Shown: positions 18,457-27,801 of the stretch, one piece after another
Layout: every line of letters starts with the position of its first letter
Numbering within the stretch: the first letter of the stretch is position 1
Source of the DNA: an uncultured Fidelibacterota bacterium
Lineage (GTDB): Bacteria > Fidelibacterota > Marinisomatia > Marinisomatales > Marinisomataceae
Reading direction: 5' to 3'
Assembly: GCA_902576865.1 (NCBI GenBank)
Contig: CACGWZ010000004.1
Coordinates: forward strand, 1-64,000
Length of the DNA stretch: 64,000 bases
Notes under the pieces: generated by a model
What the model saw: the letters and a program-made list of their open reading frames with translations, nothing else
Database searches by the model: none
Told to the model about the DNA's origin: nothing
Made by a program: the position numbers and the translations under genes

Positions 18457-19189
18457 AAAAATATTTGCTGCAAACTGGAAAATGTATCTTAATAGCAATG
18501 AATCCAGAGAATTCATGTTAAAAATAAATGCTAATAAAGACCTTTTTTCGAAGTTTGATATTTTGATTTTTCCAAGCCATATTGCTATTAGTATTGTTCA
18601 AGATCTATCCAAAGACTTGCATAATATTAAAATTGGAATGCAAGATTGTGATGCACTTACTTATGGTGCCGTTACTGGTTCAAACTCTATTACATCTCAT
18701 AAAATAGATTCATGTATTGTTGGTCACTCTGAAAGAAGAACAATTTTTAACGAAAGTGATGAATTAATTAAAAAGAAACTTAATAATTGTCTAGATCAAA
18801 TAGGTTCAGCTATTTTATGTGTTGGTGAAAAACTTAATGAAAAAGAAGATAATAAAACTTTTGAAGTAATTAAAAGACAGTTATCTATTTTACCTCATCA
18901 AATACAAGGAAAAAATCTTGATATAGCCTATGAGCCTGTCTGGGCAATTGGAACGGGATTAGTTGCTTCTAAGCAATATATAGAAGATGTTCTTTCATAT
19001 ATAAATAATTTAATAAAAGAGTTATATTCCGATGAAGAAAGACCTAACATTCGTTTGTTTTATGGAGGGTCAGTAGACGAAAATTCTGTTGAAGAGCTAT
19101 CATCAATTTCATTATTAGATGGGTTTTTAATTGGTAGCGCTAGTGCAGATTTTGAAAAATTCAAAAATATGTTAAAAAAAATGAGGTAA
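18449..19189 (+). CDS. tpiA: Triosephosphate isomerase
   Basis: This 246-residue TIM-barrel enzyme interconverts dihydroxyacetone phosphate and glyceraldehyde 3-phosphate. It has the N-terminal ANWKMYLN (Lys), CIVGHSERR (catalytic His), AYEPVWAIGTG (catalytic Glu) and the phosphate-binding YGGSV near the end. It follows pgk with an overlap and precedes secG by one base. Confidence 0.97.
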   Translation: MNKKIFAANWKMYLNSNESREFMLKINANKDLFSKFDILIFPSHIAISIVQDLSKDLHNIKIGMQDCDALTYGAVTGSNSITSHKIDSCIVGHSERRTIFNESDELIKKKLNNCLDQIGSAILCVGEKLNEKEDNKTFEVIKRQLSILPHQIQGKNLDIAYEPVWAIGTGLVASKQYIEDVLSYINNLIKELYSDEERPNIRLFYGGSVDENSVEELSSISLLDGFLIGSASADFEKFKNMLKKMR

Positions 19190-19190
19190 T

Positions 19191-19541
19191 ATGGTTCAAT
19201 TTTTAATAACGATACATACAATTATTAGTATTCTTTTGATTGTAGTTGTTTTAATGCAATCTGGTCAAGGAGGATTAAACTCAATGATGAGTGGCACAGC
19301 AAATTCCATGCTAGGATCATCTGGAGCTAATGATTTTATTACAAAATTAACAACAGGGTTAGGTATTGCTTTTATTGGCTTGGCAATGCTTATTGGTGCT
19401 TTAAGTGGAGAGTCTAACCCATCATCTGAATCGATTTTGCAAAAAGATGCTGAATCAAGGCAGGTTGATGAAGTGATTCCACAAGAATTTTCTCTTCCGT
19501 CTGCGGGAGAGTTGATTCCTGAAGAAGATTCCTCAAACTAA
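19191..19541 (+). CDS. secG: Preprotein translocase subunit SecG
   Basis: The 116-residue protein has two transmembrane helices flanking the conserved LMQSGQGGLNSMMSG loop, which defines SecG, the accessory subunit of the SecYEG channel. The C-terminal 40 residues are acidic, rich in Ser and Glu, and longer than in E. coli. The pgk-tpiA-secG order is widespread. It ends five bases before a tRNA-Leu gene, which it may be cotranscribed with. Confidence 0.93.
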   Translation: MVQFLITIHTIISILLIVVVLMQSGQGGLNSMMSGTANSMLGSSGANDFITKLTTGLGIAFIGLAMLIGALSGESNPSSESILQKDAESRQVDEVIPQEFSLPSAGELIPEEDSSN

Positions 19542-19546
19542 TTATT

Positions 19547-19630
19547 GCCGAAGTGGTGGAATTGGTAGACACGCTAGCTTGAGGGGCTAGTGGAGGAAAC
19601 TCTGTGTGGGTTCAAGTCCCGCCTTCGGCA
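19547..19630 (+). tRNA. tRNA-Leu (GAG anticodon)
   Basis: The 84-base class II tRNA has acceptor GCCGAAG paired with CTTCGGC, an anticodon stem CTAGC/GCTAG with loop TTGAGGG (anticodon GAG), a long variable arm and a T-loop GTTCAAGTC. The discriminator is A, as expected for tRNA-Leu. CCA is not encoded. Confidence 0.95.
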
Positions 19631-19706
19631 CAAATATTTTATATAACATTATTTTTAAAAGAATTATTAGATTAAGAAAAATTTGAAATAAACATAAGGT
19701 GACAAA

Positions 19707-20912
19707 ATGAAAAATTTCATTATAGTACTTTTAACTTATTCAGCTTTATATGCTCAAACTTCTGCAGTTGCATTATATGAAGAATCTCAAAATGCTCTTT
19801 CAGCTGGAAATATTGAGCTTGCTGGAGAAAAGATTAGAGCTGCAATTGAAGCAGATAAATCTAATGAGAAGTTCAGATCAGAGTTTGATAGGCTTAATAG
19901 CTTAAGAAATAAGAGAAATAACGCTAATAGAGCTGTTCAGGATGGAAGATTTGATGACGCTATCCAAGGTTTTGGCGATGTTCTTCAAAGTGTTCCAAAT
20001 TCCGCAGAATCATTATATGGAACTGGTAAAGCCTATGAAGGAAAGAAGGAGTTTATGACAGCAGTTGATTTTTATAAAAAATCCCTTCGAGTAGATTCAG
20101 GGTACGATAAATCAAAGAAATCAATCTCAAATGTTGCTAAAAAACTTTATAACAGTGCAAATCAAGATTATAAAAATGGAAATCTTGAATCAGCACTAAC
20201 AAAATATAATCAAGTACTTATGATAAATTCCAAAATATACCAAGCTCATTTTCAGATTGGAGTACTTCAAAGAAAAATGGGAAATTTATCGATGGCAATT
20301 GAAAATTACTTGAAAGCATTAGATATCAAAAAGACATATGATAAAGGTTGGTATAGTTTAGGCCTTGCTTATAAAGAGAATGGTGATATTGAAAATGCCA
20401 TGAATTCATTTAAAGAAACAGTTCGCTTAAATAGTAAATATTACAAAGCTCATAAAAGTTTAGGGGATATTTATATTGACACTGAAGAATTTGATAAAGC
20501 TATTTCCAGTTTTCAAAAGGCTATTGATGTAAGGCCAAATTATTCATTTGCTTACCATTCGCTTGGAATTACTTATGCGAAAATTGAAAATTATGAAAAA
20601 TCTGTAGAAGCATTAAAAAAAGCTGTAGAAATTGCACCTAAAGAACACTTATCATGGTTTCATTTAGCCGAGGCTCATAATAAACTTGGTGATTGTAAAG
20701 CGGCCAAAGAAGCAGCTCTAGAATCTACAGATCTGAAAAAAAACTTCGGAGGGGGTTGGTTTGAACTTGGTATTGCTGAATATTGCAGTGGTTTAGGAAA
20801 TAAGAATGCATCCATTAATCATTTTGAAAGAGCTCGAAATGATCGTGACTGGAGAAAAATGGCTGAATATGAAATTGATCGTGTAAGAAATCCTGAAAAA
20901 TATGAGCAATGA
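19707..20912 (+). CDS. Secreted TPR-repeat protein
   Basis: A 401-residue protein with a signal peptide (MKNFIIVLLTYSALYA) and a predicted cut before Gln17. From about residue 70 it is made of some eight tetratricopeptide repeats, for example AHFQIGVLQRKMGNLSMAIE and AHKSLGDIYIDTEEFDKAIS. TPR arrays bind other proteins, so a periplasmic scaffold or assembly role is likely but unknown. The stop overlaps the next ATG by four bases (ATGA), linking it to the HAD gene. Confidence 0.85.
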   Translation: MKNFIIVLLTYSALYAQTSAVALYEESQNALSAGNIELAGEKIRAAIEADKSNEKFRSEFDRLNSLRNKRNNANRAVQDGRFDDAIQGFGDVLQSVPNSAESLYGTGKAYEGKKEFMTAVDFYKKSLRVDSGYDKSKKSISNVAKKLYNSANQDYKNGNLESALTKYNQVLMINSKIYQAHFQIGVLQRKMGNLSMAIENYLKALDIKKTYDKGWYSLGLAYKENGDIENAMNSFKETVRLNSKYYKAHKSLGDIYIDTEEFDKAISSFQKAIDVRPNYSFAYHSLGITYAKIENYEKSVEALKKAVEIAPKEHLSWFHLAEAHNKLGDCKAAKEAALESTDLKKNFGGGWFELGIAEYCSGLGNKNASINHFERARNDRDWRKMAEYEIDRVRNPEKYEQ

Positions 20913-21592
20913 TCAAAGCTGTAATATTTGATTTAGATAACACACTTTTAGATTTTATAAAAATGAAAAGAGAGGCGGTAATGAACGCTCTCTTATCAAT
21001 GAAGGAAGCTGGTCTTGAAATTGATATTGAAGATTCATACAAGAAAGTTATGTCAATATATGAATCTGAAGGATGGGAGCATCAGCAAGTTTTCGATAAA
21101 TTTTTAAATGATCAAATTGGGTATGTCGATAATAAATTCCTTGCTGCAGCCATTGTAGCTTACAGAAGAGGTAAAGAGGCAAATTTAAAAGCATATCCAA
21201 ACGTGCACCGAACACTGAATCACCTGATGAAATCTGGAATTAGGCTTGCTATTGTATCTGATGCACCTAGCAGAGAAGCATGGATGAGGATATATTATTT
21301 AAATCTACACCATATGTTTGATGCTGTTATTACTTTTGACGACTCAAATGAAAGAAAACCTTCTCCAAAACCATTCAATCTTGTTTTAGAAAAATTAGGT
21401 TTGAATAAGGAAGAAGTAGTTATGATTGGAGATTGGCCTGAAAGAGATGTTGTTGGGGCAAATAGTTTAGGAATTAAAACAATTTTTGCAAGATATGGTG
21501 ATACTTTTGGAGTAAAAGATTCTGGAGCAAATTGGGATATTGATGATATTTCAGAACTAATAAATATAGTAGAAGTTGAAAATGAAAAATAA
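20909..21592 (+). CDS. HAD-superfamily hydrolase
   Basis: The 227-residue protein has all four HAD motifs: FDLDNTLLDF (nucleophile Asp9, acid/base Asp11), SDAPS (motif II), KPSPKPF (motif III Lys) and GDWPERDVVGA (motif IV). A helical cap lies between motifs I and II. It is a cytosolic phosphatase of the type I class; the substrate is not evident. It lies in an operon-like run with the TPR gene, acpS and murA. Confidence 0.88.
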   Translation: MIKAVIFDLDNTLLDFIKMKREAVMNALLSMKEAGLEIDIEDSYKKVMSIYESEGWEHQQVFDKFLNDQIGYVDNKFLAAAIVAYRRGKEANLKAYPNVHRTLNHLMKSGIRLAIVSDAPSREAWMRIYYLNLHHMFDAVITFDDSNERKPSPKPFNLVLEKLGLNKEEVVMIGDWPERDVVGANSLGIKTIFARYGDTFGVKDSGANWDIDDISELINIVEVENEK

Positions 21593-21938
21593 TTTTTCTA
21601 CTGGGATTGATATCGTATCAATTAATAGAATTAAAGAAATTTTATCTTCTTCAAAGAGAGAACGTTTTTTAAAAAAGATTTTTTCTTCAAATGAGATAAA
21701 AGAAGCAAAATTAAGACAGAATGAAGCTCAGTTCTTTTCTGGTAGATTTGCTGCGAAGGAAGCTATAAGAAAAGCTACTTCAACTCCTAAAAATTCTTCC
21801 AAATTAACCTTTAAATCGATTGAGATTTTTAATTATGATAGTGGTAAGCCAGGAGCTGACCTAAAAAACGACTCTGTCGTTGATATTTCAATTTCACACG
21901 ACGGGAACTATGCTATAGCTTTTTGCGTAGTGCAATAA
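21582..21938 (+). CDS. acpS: Holo-[acyl-carrier-protein] synthase
   Basis: From the ATG at 21582 the product has 118 residues; a TTG at 21576 would add two. AcpS attaches the phosphopantetheine arm of CoA to acyl carrier protein. The Mg-binding Asp is in STGIDIVSINRIKEI and the Glu in RFAAKEAIRKA; the ISISHDGNYAIAF segment closes the fold. The start lies inside the HAD gene and the stop overlaps murA by one base. Confidence 0.94.
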   Translation: MKNNFSTGIDIVSINRIKEILSSSKRERFLKKIFSSNEIKEAKLRQNEAQFFSGRFAAKEAIRKATSTPKNSSKLTFKSIEIFNYDSGKPGADLKNDSVVDISISHDGNYAIAFCVVQ

Positions 21939-23197
21939 TGGATTATTTTGAAATTAACGGATTAAAAACACTTAACGGTATTGTTGAGGTTAGTGGAGCA
22001 AAAAATGCTGTACTTCCACTCTTGGCTGCAGCCATTTTAAATAAGCGTAAATTAAAAATATCTAATGTTCCCACACTATCAGACTCGATAACAATGTCTA
22101 AATTATTAGAAGAAATGGGAGCAAAAGTAAATTTTGAATCTGATAATTCAATTTTTGTTGATTCATCAAAGCTTAATACACCATTTGCATCATACGATTT
22201 AGTCAAAACAATGAGAGCATCTTTTTATGTTCTTGGACCCTTATTAGCAAGGTTTGGGAAGGCAAAAGTATCTCTTCCTGGGGGCTGTGCGTGGGGTCCT
22301 AGACCTGTAGATTTTCATTTAGAAGGTTTTAAGGCATTAGGAGTAAAAATCTCAATTGAAAACGGATATGTTGTTGCTGATGGAAGTAATTTAACTGGAA
22401 ATAAAATTCATTTTCCTAAAATATCAGTTGGAGCTACTGGAAATGTTGTTATGGCTGCGATAATTGCCAAAGGTAAAACAACAATAACTAACGCTGCGTC
22501 AGAGCCTGAAATTCAACAGTTGTGTGAAATGTTAAATAAAATGGGGGCAAATATCTCAGGAATTGGATCTAATACCCTTACAATTAAAGGAGTCAGCTCT
22601 TTAAATTCTATTTCAAATATTTCCGTTATTCCAGATAGAATTGAAGCAGGAACATTCTTAATTGCTGCTGCAGCTGTTGGCGGGAAAGTTGAAGTAACAA
22701 ATATCATTCCTGAGCACTTAGACAGTGTGATAAAATGTCTACGAAAAGCTAATATACAATTAGAAGTAAAAGATAGCTCAATAGTTGTTAAGTCAAATAC
22801 AAATGATATATTATCCACACACATTGAGACCAATGAATATCCTGGTTTTCCAACTGACTTACAAGCTCAATGGATGATGTTAATGTGCTTAGCAAAAGGT
22901 AATTCGACAATAAAAGAAAATATTTATTACGATAGATTTACACATATAATGGAGTTAAATCGTCTTGGGTGCAATATTAAGCTTGAAGATTCTGTAGCTT
23001 TTATTGAAGGAGATAGGCATCTAATTGGAGCAGATGTAATGTCAACAGATATTAGAGCATCTGCAGCTTTAATTCTCGCCGCTTTATGCGCAGCAGGTAC
23101 TACTAAAATAAGCAGAGTATATCACATCGATAGAGGTTATGATAAGATCGAAAAAAAATTAACCAACATTGGTGCTGAAATTATTAGAAAAAAATAA
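21938..23197 (+). CDS. murA: UDP-N-acetylglucosamine 1-carboxyvinyltransferase
   Basis: The ATG at 21938 shares a base with the acpS stop and gives 419 residues, the family length. MurA performs the first committed step of peptidoglycan synthesis, adding enolpyruvate to UDP-GlcNAc. The catalytic Cys is at 117 in LPGGCAWGPRPVDFH, so fosfomycin sensitivity is expected. The GAKNAVLPLLAA substrate loop and the C-terminal STDIRASAALILAAL are also clear. Its presence shows a walled bacterium. Confidence 0.97.
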   Translation: MDYFEINGLKTLNGIVEVSGAKNAVLPLLAAAILNKRKLKISNVPTLSDSITMSKLLEEMGAKVNFESDNSIFVDSSKLNTPFASYDLVKTMRASFYVLGPLLARFGKAKVSLPGGCAWGPRPVDFHLEGFKALGVKISIENGYVVADGSNLTGNKIHFPKISVGATGNVVMAAIIAKGKTTITNAASEPEIQQLCEMLNKMGANISGIGSNTLTIKGVSSLNSISNISVIPDRIEAGTFLIAAAAVGGKVEVTNIIPEHLDSVIKCLRKANIQLEVKDSSIVVKSNTNDILSTHIETNEYPGFPTDLQAQWMMLMCLAKGNSTIKENIYYDRFTHIMELNRLGCNIKLEDSVAFIEGDRHLIGADVMSTDIRASAALILAALCAAGTTKISRVYHIDRGYDKIEKKLTNIGAEIIRKK

Positions 23198-23247
23198 TCG
23201 AATTTGTATTGTTTTTGAATTAATTCTTTATAGATTTACTCTCAGAC

Positions 23248-24597
23248 ATGAAAATTGTTATTATAGGAGCTGGTGAAGTTGGGTTTCACGTAGCAAAATC
23301 ACTAAGTGAGTTAGACTACGATATATCAGTAATCGATATTGATCATGCCAAATGTTCAAGAGCAAATGAACATCTAGATGTTATTGTAAATCAAGGTAAT
23401 GGCTCTGATGAAAAGCTCCTGAAAAATATTAATGTTACGGATGCAGATTATGTATTTTGTTTAACAAATTCAGACGAAACAAATCTAATTTCTTCATTAC
23501 AGTGTCATAATCTTGGAGCAAAGAAAATAATAGCCCGATTAAGAGATTTAGACTACTCTAGAAATGGAAATGCCATTCCCCCGGAAAAATTTGGGGTAGA
23601 TATGGTAATTCATCCTGAAAAAGAGGTTGCAAAAGAAATAATTAGACTTGTCAAGCATCCTTATGCAGATAAGTTTTATGAGTTTGAGGGCGGTAAAGCT
23701 GTTTTGTTTTCAAAAAAAATAAACCATCGATCAAAGCTTGCCGGTATGACTGTAGAGGAATTTCACAAATCTAACGAAGATTTTAAAAGTTTAATTGTTG
23801 CTGTGATTAGAGGAGAAAAAATGACAATTCCTTCAACAACTTTTAAATTTGAACCAGAAGATTATGTTTTCTTCTTTGTTAAATCAAAGAATCTTAATTC
23901 ATTGCTTGATACGCTCGGGGTTAAAAACTCTGATTCCAAAAGAGTTATGATAGCTGGTGCAAGCAAAATTGGAAGGTTAGTTTCTTCAATGCTTGAGGAT
24001 GATGTGTCTGTCAGACTAATTGAGAAATCAAAAGAAAAAGCAACACAAATTGCTAATGATTTAGATAAAACAATAGTTTTAAATTCAGATGCTACAGATA
24101 TTGAATTTTTAAGAGGAGAAAATATCTCTGAAGCTGATTCGTTTGTGGCTGTAACAGATGATCAGCAATTAAATTTATTAGCTGGAATATTAGCTAAACA
24201 ATTAAAAGTAAAACACTCAATTATCCATGTAACGAACCCAGATTATGTTAGAAATATGTCTGATCTTGGAATAGGTTCAATTGTAAGTAAAAATAATGTA
24301 AGCGTAAACGCAGTTATCAAATCTATTAGAATTGATCAAAAAGAGCATGTTATCCAGCTTTTTAGTTCATTGGATATGGAAGCAATTGAACTTGTTGCAG
24401 AAAAAGATTCTAAAGCTTCAAGGTTACCAGTCTCTAATCTAAATCTTCCTCATGGATGTATTTTGGCTTTAGTAAATCACAATGGCCATATCAAGATTCC
24501 ATCTGGAGATTTCCAAATTACTGAAAATGATACTGTTCTAATATTTTGCATTAATTCAAAGATAAGGGAAGTAAGTAAAATCTTTAAATCTGAATAA
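23248..24597 (+). CDS. trkA: Trk potassium uptake regulatory protein TrkA
   Basis: The 449-residue cytoplasmic protein has two RCK units in tandem. Each has a Rossmann nucleotide-binding part (VIIGAGEVGFHVAKSL at residue 3 and MIAGASKIGRLVSSML near 232) followed by a TrkA-C domain. It gates the TrkH channel in response to NAD(H) or ATP/ADP. The stop overlaps the trkH ATG by one base. Confidence 0.95.
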   Translation: MKIVIIGAGEVGFHVAKSLSELDYDISVIDIDHAKCSRANEHLDVIVNQGNGSDEKLLKNINVTDADYVFCLTNSDETNLISSLQCHNLGAKKIIARLRDLDYSRNGNAIPPEKFGVDMVIHPEKEVAKEIIRLVKHPYADKFYEFEGGKAVLFSKKINHRSKLAGMTVEEFHKSNEDFKSLIVAVIRGEKMTIPSTTFKFEPEDYVFFFVKSKNLNSLLDTLGVKNSDSKRVMIAGASKIGRLVSSMLEDDVSVRLIEKSKEKATQIANDLDKTIVLNSDATDIEFLRGENISEADSFVAVTDDQQLNLLAGILAKQLKVKHSIIHVTNPDYVRNMSDLGIGSIVSKNNVSVNAVIKSIRIDQKEHVIQLFSSLDMEAIELVAEKDSKASRLPVSNLNLPHGCILALVNHNGHIKIPSGDFQITENDTVLIFCINSKIREVSKIFKSE

Positions 24598-26021
24598 TGA
24601 GTCTTAGACCAACATTTAGACTTTTATCTATTTTAATTGCAGTGTTATCTGTATTTCTTTTAATTCCTGCAACAATAGAATACTTTGATTCTTCCAGCTT
24701 ATATCTTTTCCGAATATCTACAATTTCAATTTTTTTCGCTTTGCCAGTTTGGTATTTATCAAGAAGAGCTAAATCTTTTTCAAATAAAGATGTTTTCTTG
24801 GTTATTGTCTTGTGTTGGATTTCAGCTGCAATTTTTGGTTCAATTCCATTTTATTTGTCTGGGGCATTTGCTGGATATTCAAATGCATTATTTGAAGCTG
24901 TTTCAGGTGTTACAACAACCGGTGCAACGATCTTAAATGATATTGAAAGTATGCCAAGAAGTATACTATTTTGGCGTTCATTCTTGCAGTGGTTTGGCGG
25001 CCTTGGAATTGTTATTTTTACAATAGCATTATTACCATTGCTTGGAGTTTCAGGAGAGAAAATCTTTAATTTGGAATACCCAGGTCCTTCCTCCGAAAAA
25101 ATAACTCCAAGAATTAAAGATACTGCTAGATTATTGCTTAAATTTTATATAGGATTCACATTAGTACTATTTCTTTTATTGTCATACAGCATGTCTTTTT
25201 TTGATGCTATTTGTCATGCAATGACAACAATGCCATCCGGAGGTTTTTCAACGTTTAGTGATAGTATAAATGGACAAACCGATTATGTAAAATCAGTTAT
25301 ATTAATATTTATGTTGATCACTGGAACTAATTTTGCCTTACACTTTAGAGCAGTTAATCTTGGGTTAAAGTCTTATCAAAGAGATAGAGAATTCCAATAC
25401 TATATTTTTTCATGTTTATTATTTATAGGTTTAATTTTCTCTTTTGGTTTTTTTAATGATAGTAATACTTCTCCTTTAGATGTTGCTTTTCAAACTGTTT
25501 CAATAATAACTACAACTGGTTATACTGCTACTGACTATAGTAGTTGGACACCTTTTATTTCACAGTACTTACTATATATTTTGATGTTTACAGGAGCAAT
25601 GGGTGGTTCAACCAGTGGTGGTATAAAAATTATTAGAATTGTTGCTTTATATAAATATGTTCGAGTTGAATTAAAGAGAGCTCTTCACGAAAAAGCAATC
25701 ATTCCTGTTCGAATTGGAAAAAAAGTTTTATCAGATGAGCTTATAAGAAAAACTTTAGCATTTTTCTTATTTTATGTTTTATTCTTCTTTTTAGCATCTA
25801 TCATTTTTGTAATGCTAGGAGATAATTTAGAGTCTTCAATTGGAGCAGCCGCTTCAGCTATGGGTAATATTGGACCGTCAATAGGAAATTATGGAGCCAT
25901 GGATAATTATGACAGCATGCATATAGTCGGTAAGTATCTTATGATGTTTGGAATGATTTTAGGAAGATTAGAAATTTTTGCAGTTTTAGTTCTTTTTACT
26001 AGAACATTTTGGAGATCATAA
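24597..26021 (+). CDS. trkH: Trk potassium uptake channel TrkH
   Basis: The 474-residue membrane protein contains four pore loops with the selectivity-filter Gly: SGVTTTGATI, TTMPSGGFST, SIITTTGYTA and AMGNIGPSIG. It imports potassium across the inner membrane with TrkA. The final glycine filter is complete, so the pore should be functional. Its 3' end contains the only Shine-Dalgarno-like site for uvrC. Confidence 0.95.
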   Translation: MSLRPTFRLLSILIAVLSVFLLIPATIEYFDSSSLYLFRISTISIFFALPVWYLSRRAKSFSNKDVFLVIVLCWISAAIFGSIPFYLSGAFAGYSNALFEAVSGVTTTGATILNDIESMPRSILFWRSFLQWFGGLGIVIFTIALLPLLGVSGEKIFNLEYPGPSSEKITPRIKDTARLLLKFYIGFTLVLFLLLSYSMSFFDAICHAMTTMPSGGFSTFSDSINGQTDYVKSVILIFMLITGTNFALHFRAVNLGLKSYQRDREFQYYIFSCLLFIGLIFSFGFFNDSNTSPLDVAFQTVSIITTTGYTATDYSSWTPFISQYLLYILMFTGAMGGSTSGGIKIIRIVALYKYVRVELKRALHEKAIIPVRIGKKVLSDELIRKTLAFFLFYVLFFFLASIIFVMLGDNLESSIGAAASAMGNIGPSIGNYGAMDNYDSMHIVGKYLMMFGMILGRLEIFAVLVLFTRTFWRS

Positions 26022-26025
26022 AATT
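26011..26025 (+). promoter_or_regulatory. Ribosome-binding site and ATT start codon of uvrC
   Basis: GGAG at 26011-26014 is followed by eight bases and then ATT at 26023, the spacing expected for a Shine-Dalgarno site and its start codon. No ATG, GTG or TTG occurs in the uvrC frame between the upstream in-frame stop (25987) and the ATG at 26191. That ATG lies beyond the GIY-YIG motif. Confidence 0.65.
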
Positions 26026-27801
26026 AGTATACAGTCCAAAATTTTAGGCCTTCCTAAACAACCCGGTATTTATCAATTCAAAGATAAAAATGGCAAAATT
26101 ATTTACATTGGTAAGGCGAAAAACCTAAAAAATAGGGTAAAGTCCTATTTTCAAAAAAAGTCTTACAGAACGCCAAAAGAACAATCTTTATTGAAAAGAA
26201 TTGAAGATTTCGAGTGGATTGTTTGTCAAGATGAAGCTGATGCTTTTATTACTGAAGCAACTTTAATCAAAAAGTTTAAACCAAGGTATAATGTTCAATT
26301 AAAAGATGATAAGTCATTTCCATATTTAAAAATAACCAATGAAAAGTTTCCAAAGGTGTTTATTACAAGAAGAATATTTAATGATAAATCAAAATACTTT
26401 GGACCCTATACGGATGTCAAGTCAATGAGAAGGTTGGTAGATGTATTATACAAGGCATTTCCAATAAGAAATTGTTATATAGAGCTAAATGACATTGATG
26501 AGGAAACGAAGCAACCTTTGGTTTTAAAAAATGGATTAGGTATTAGAACAATAACAGAGAATGAGTATCAAGATATGGTAGCTGATATGATTTCGTTTTT
26601 GAAGGGAGAAACTAAGAGTGTTGAAGAAAAACTTTCAAAGCAAATGGATTATTATACTTCAAAAATGATGTACGAAGATTCTGCTAGAGTAAGAGATCAA
26701 ATAAAGGCAATTAATTCATTTAAAGTTGGTCAAAGAAAATTGGAGGCTGACTTTTCTAATAGAGATGTTATTGGTTATCAAAATAAAGATAAACACTTTG
26801 TAGTTGTCATTTTACGAATTAGAGAGGGAAGAATTCTAAGCAGAGAAAAGATTTCTTTAGATTCTGATGAATCACTAGACAATATTTTAAGATCTATTGT
26901 AATTAATTTTTATATGAATGCAGCATATATCCCTAATAAAATTTATTTTCCTGAATTACCTGATGAATCCAACGAACTTGAATCTTGGTTATCAGAAAAA
27001 GCTGAAAGAAAAGTAGTATTTCATGTCCCGAAACGGGCAGTGAAGCTTCAGGAATTAAAACTTGCTAATCGAAATGCAAAATTATTACTGAATGAGTGGT
27101 TGTTAAATATTGATAAGCGCAAAGATTACATTCCAAAATTATTAAATGAATTAAAAGATATTTTAAATCTTAAAAAACCACCAAGACTGATTGAAGCGTT
27201 TGATATATCGCATTTAGGAGGAACAGATACTGTAGCTTCTATGGTAGTATTTAAAGATGGAAGACCATTTAAGAGTTTATATAGAAAATATAATATTAAT
27301 GTTGATAAAGTAGATGATTTTGAATCAATGAGAGAGGTAGTTTTAAGACGATACAAACGTCAATTAAAAGAAAGAAATACTTTACCTGACCTTGTATTGA
27401 TTGATGGTGGAAAAGGACAATTATCTGCTGCTTTAGAATCACTTAAAGAATTAAAACTTGATTTACCAATAGTAGCTCTCGCTAAACGTTTAGAAGAGTT
27501 ATTTTTACCAGAACAAAAAGAATCCTTACGAATTGCAAAAAATTCACCTGCCTTAAATATTTTAAAACAGTTAAGAGATGAAGCACATAGGTTTGCTATC
27601 ACATTCCAAAGACAAAAAAGAACTAAAGGTATTGCTAAATCAAAATTTGAAGATATTCCTGGAGTAGGAAAGAAAACTGTTGAAAAGATTTACAAGCGAT
27701 TTCAAAATAATAGCGATATGAAAGATTTATCAGATAAAGCATTATCTTATAAGCTTGGTATTAGTCAAAAGATTGCAAAAGAAATCAAAAAAATAATTTA
27801 A
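26023..27801 (+). CDS. uvrC: Excinuclease ABC subunit C (noncanonical ATT start)
   Basis: UvrC makes both incisions of nucleotide-excision repair with UvrA and UvrB. From ATT at 26023 the product is 592 residues and includes the N-terminal GIY-YIG nuclease ([10 protein letters not shown] and [18 protein letters not shown]), the UVR motif around [11 protein letters not shown], the RNase H-like C-terminal nuclease ([12 protein letters not shown] and [11 protein letters not shown]) and helix-hairpin-helix motifs ([13 protein letters not shown]). Starting at the first ATG (26191) would delete the 3' nuclease core, so the noncanonical start is preferred. Its stop shares TTAA with the opposite-strand gene. 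Confidence 0.93.
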   Translation: MSIQSKILGLPKQPGIYQFKDKNGKIIYIGKAKNLKNRVKSYFQKKSYRTPKEQSLLKRIEDFEWIVCQDEADAFITEATLIKKFKPRYNVQLKDDKSFPYLKITNEKFPKVFITRRIFNDKSKYFGPYTDVKSMRRLVDVLYKAFPIRNCYIELNDIDEETKQPLVLKNGLGIRTITENEYQDMVADMISFLKGETKSVEEKLSKQMDYYTSKMMYEDSARVRDQIKAINSFKVGQRKLEADFSNRDVIGYQNKDKHFVVVILRIREGRILSREKISLDSDESLDNILRSIVINFYMNAAYIPNKIYFPELPDESNELESWLSEKAERKVVFHVPKRAVKLQELKLANRNAKLLLNEWLLNIDKRKDYIPKLLNELKDILNLKKPPRLIEAFDISHLGGTDTVASMVVFKDGRPFKSLYRKYNINVDKVDDFESMREVVLRRYKRQLKERNTLPDLVLIDGGKGQLSAALESLKELKLDLPIVALAKRLEELFLPEQKESLRIAKNSPALNILKQLRDEAHRFAITFQRQKRTKGIAKSKFEDIPGVGKKTVEKIYKRFQNNSDMKDLSDKALSYKLGISQKIAKEIKKII

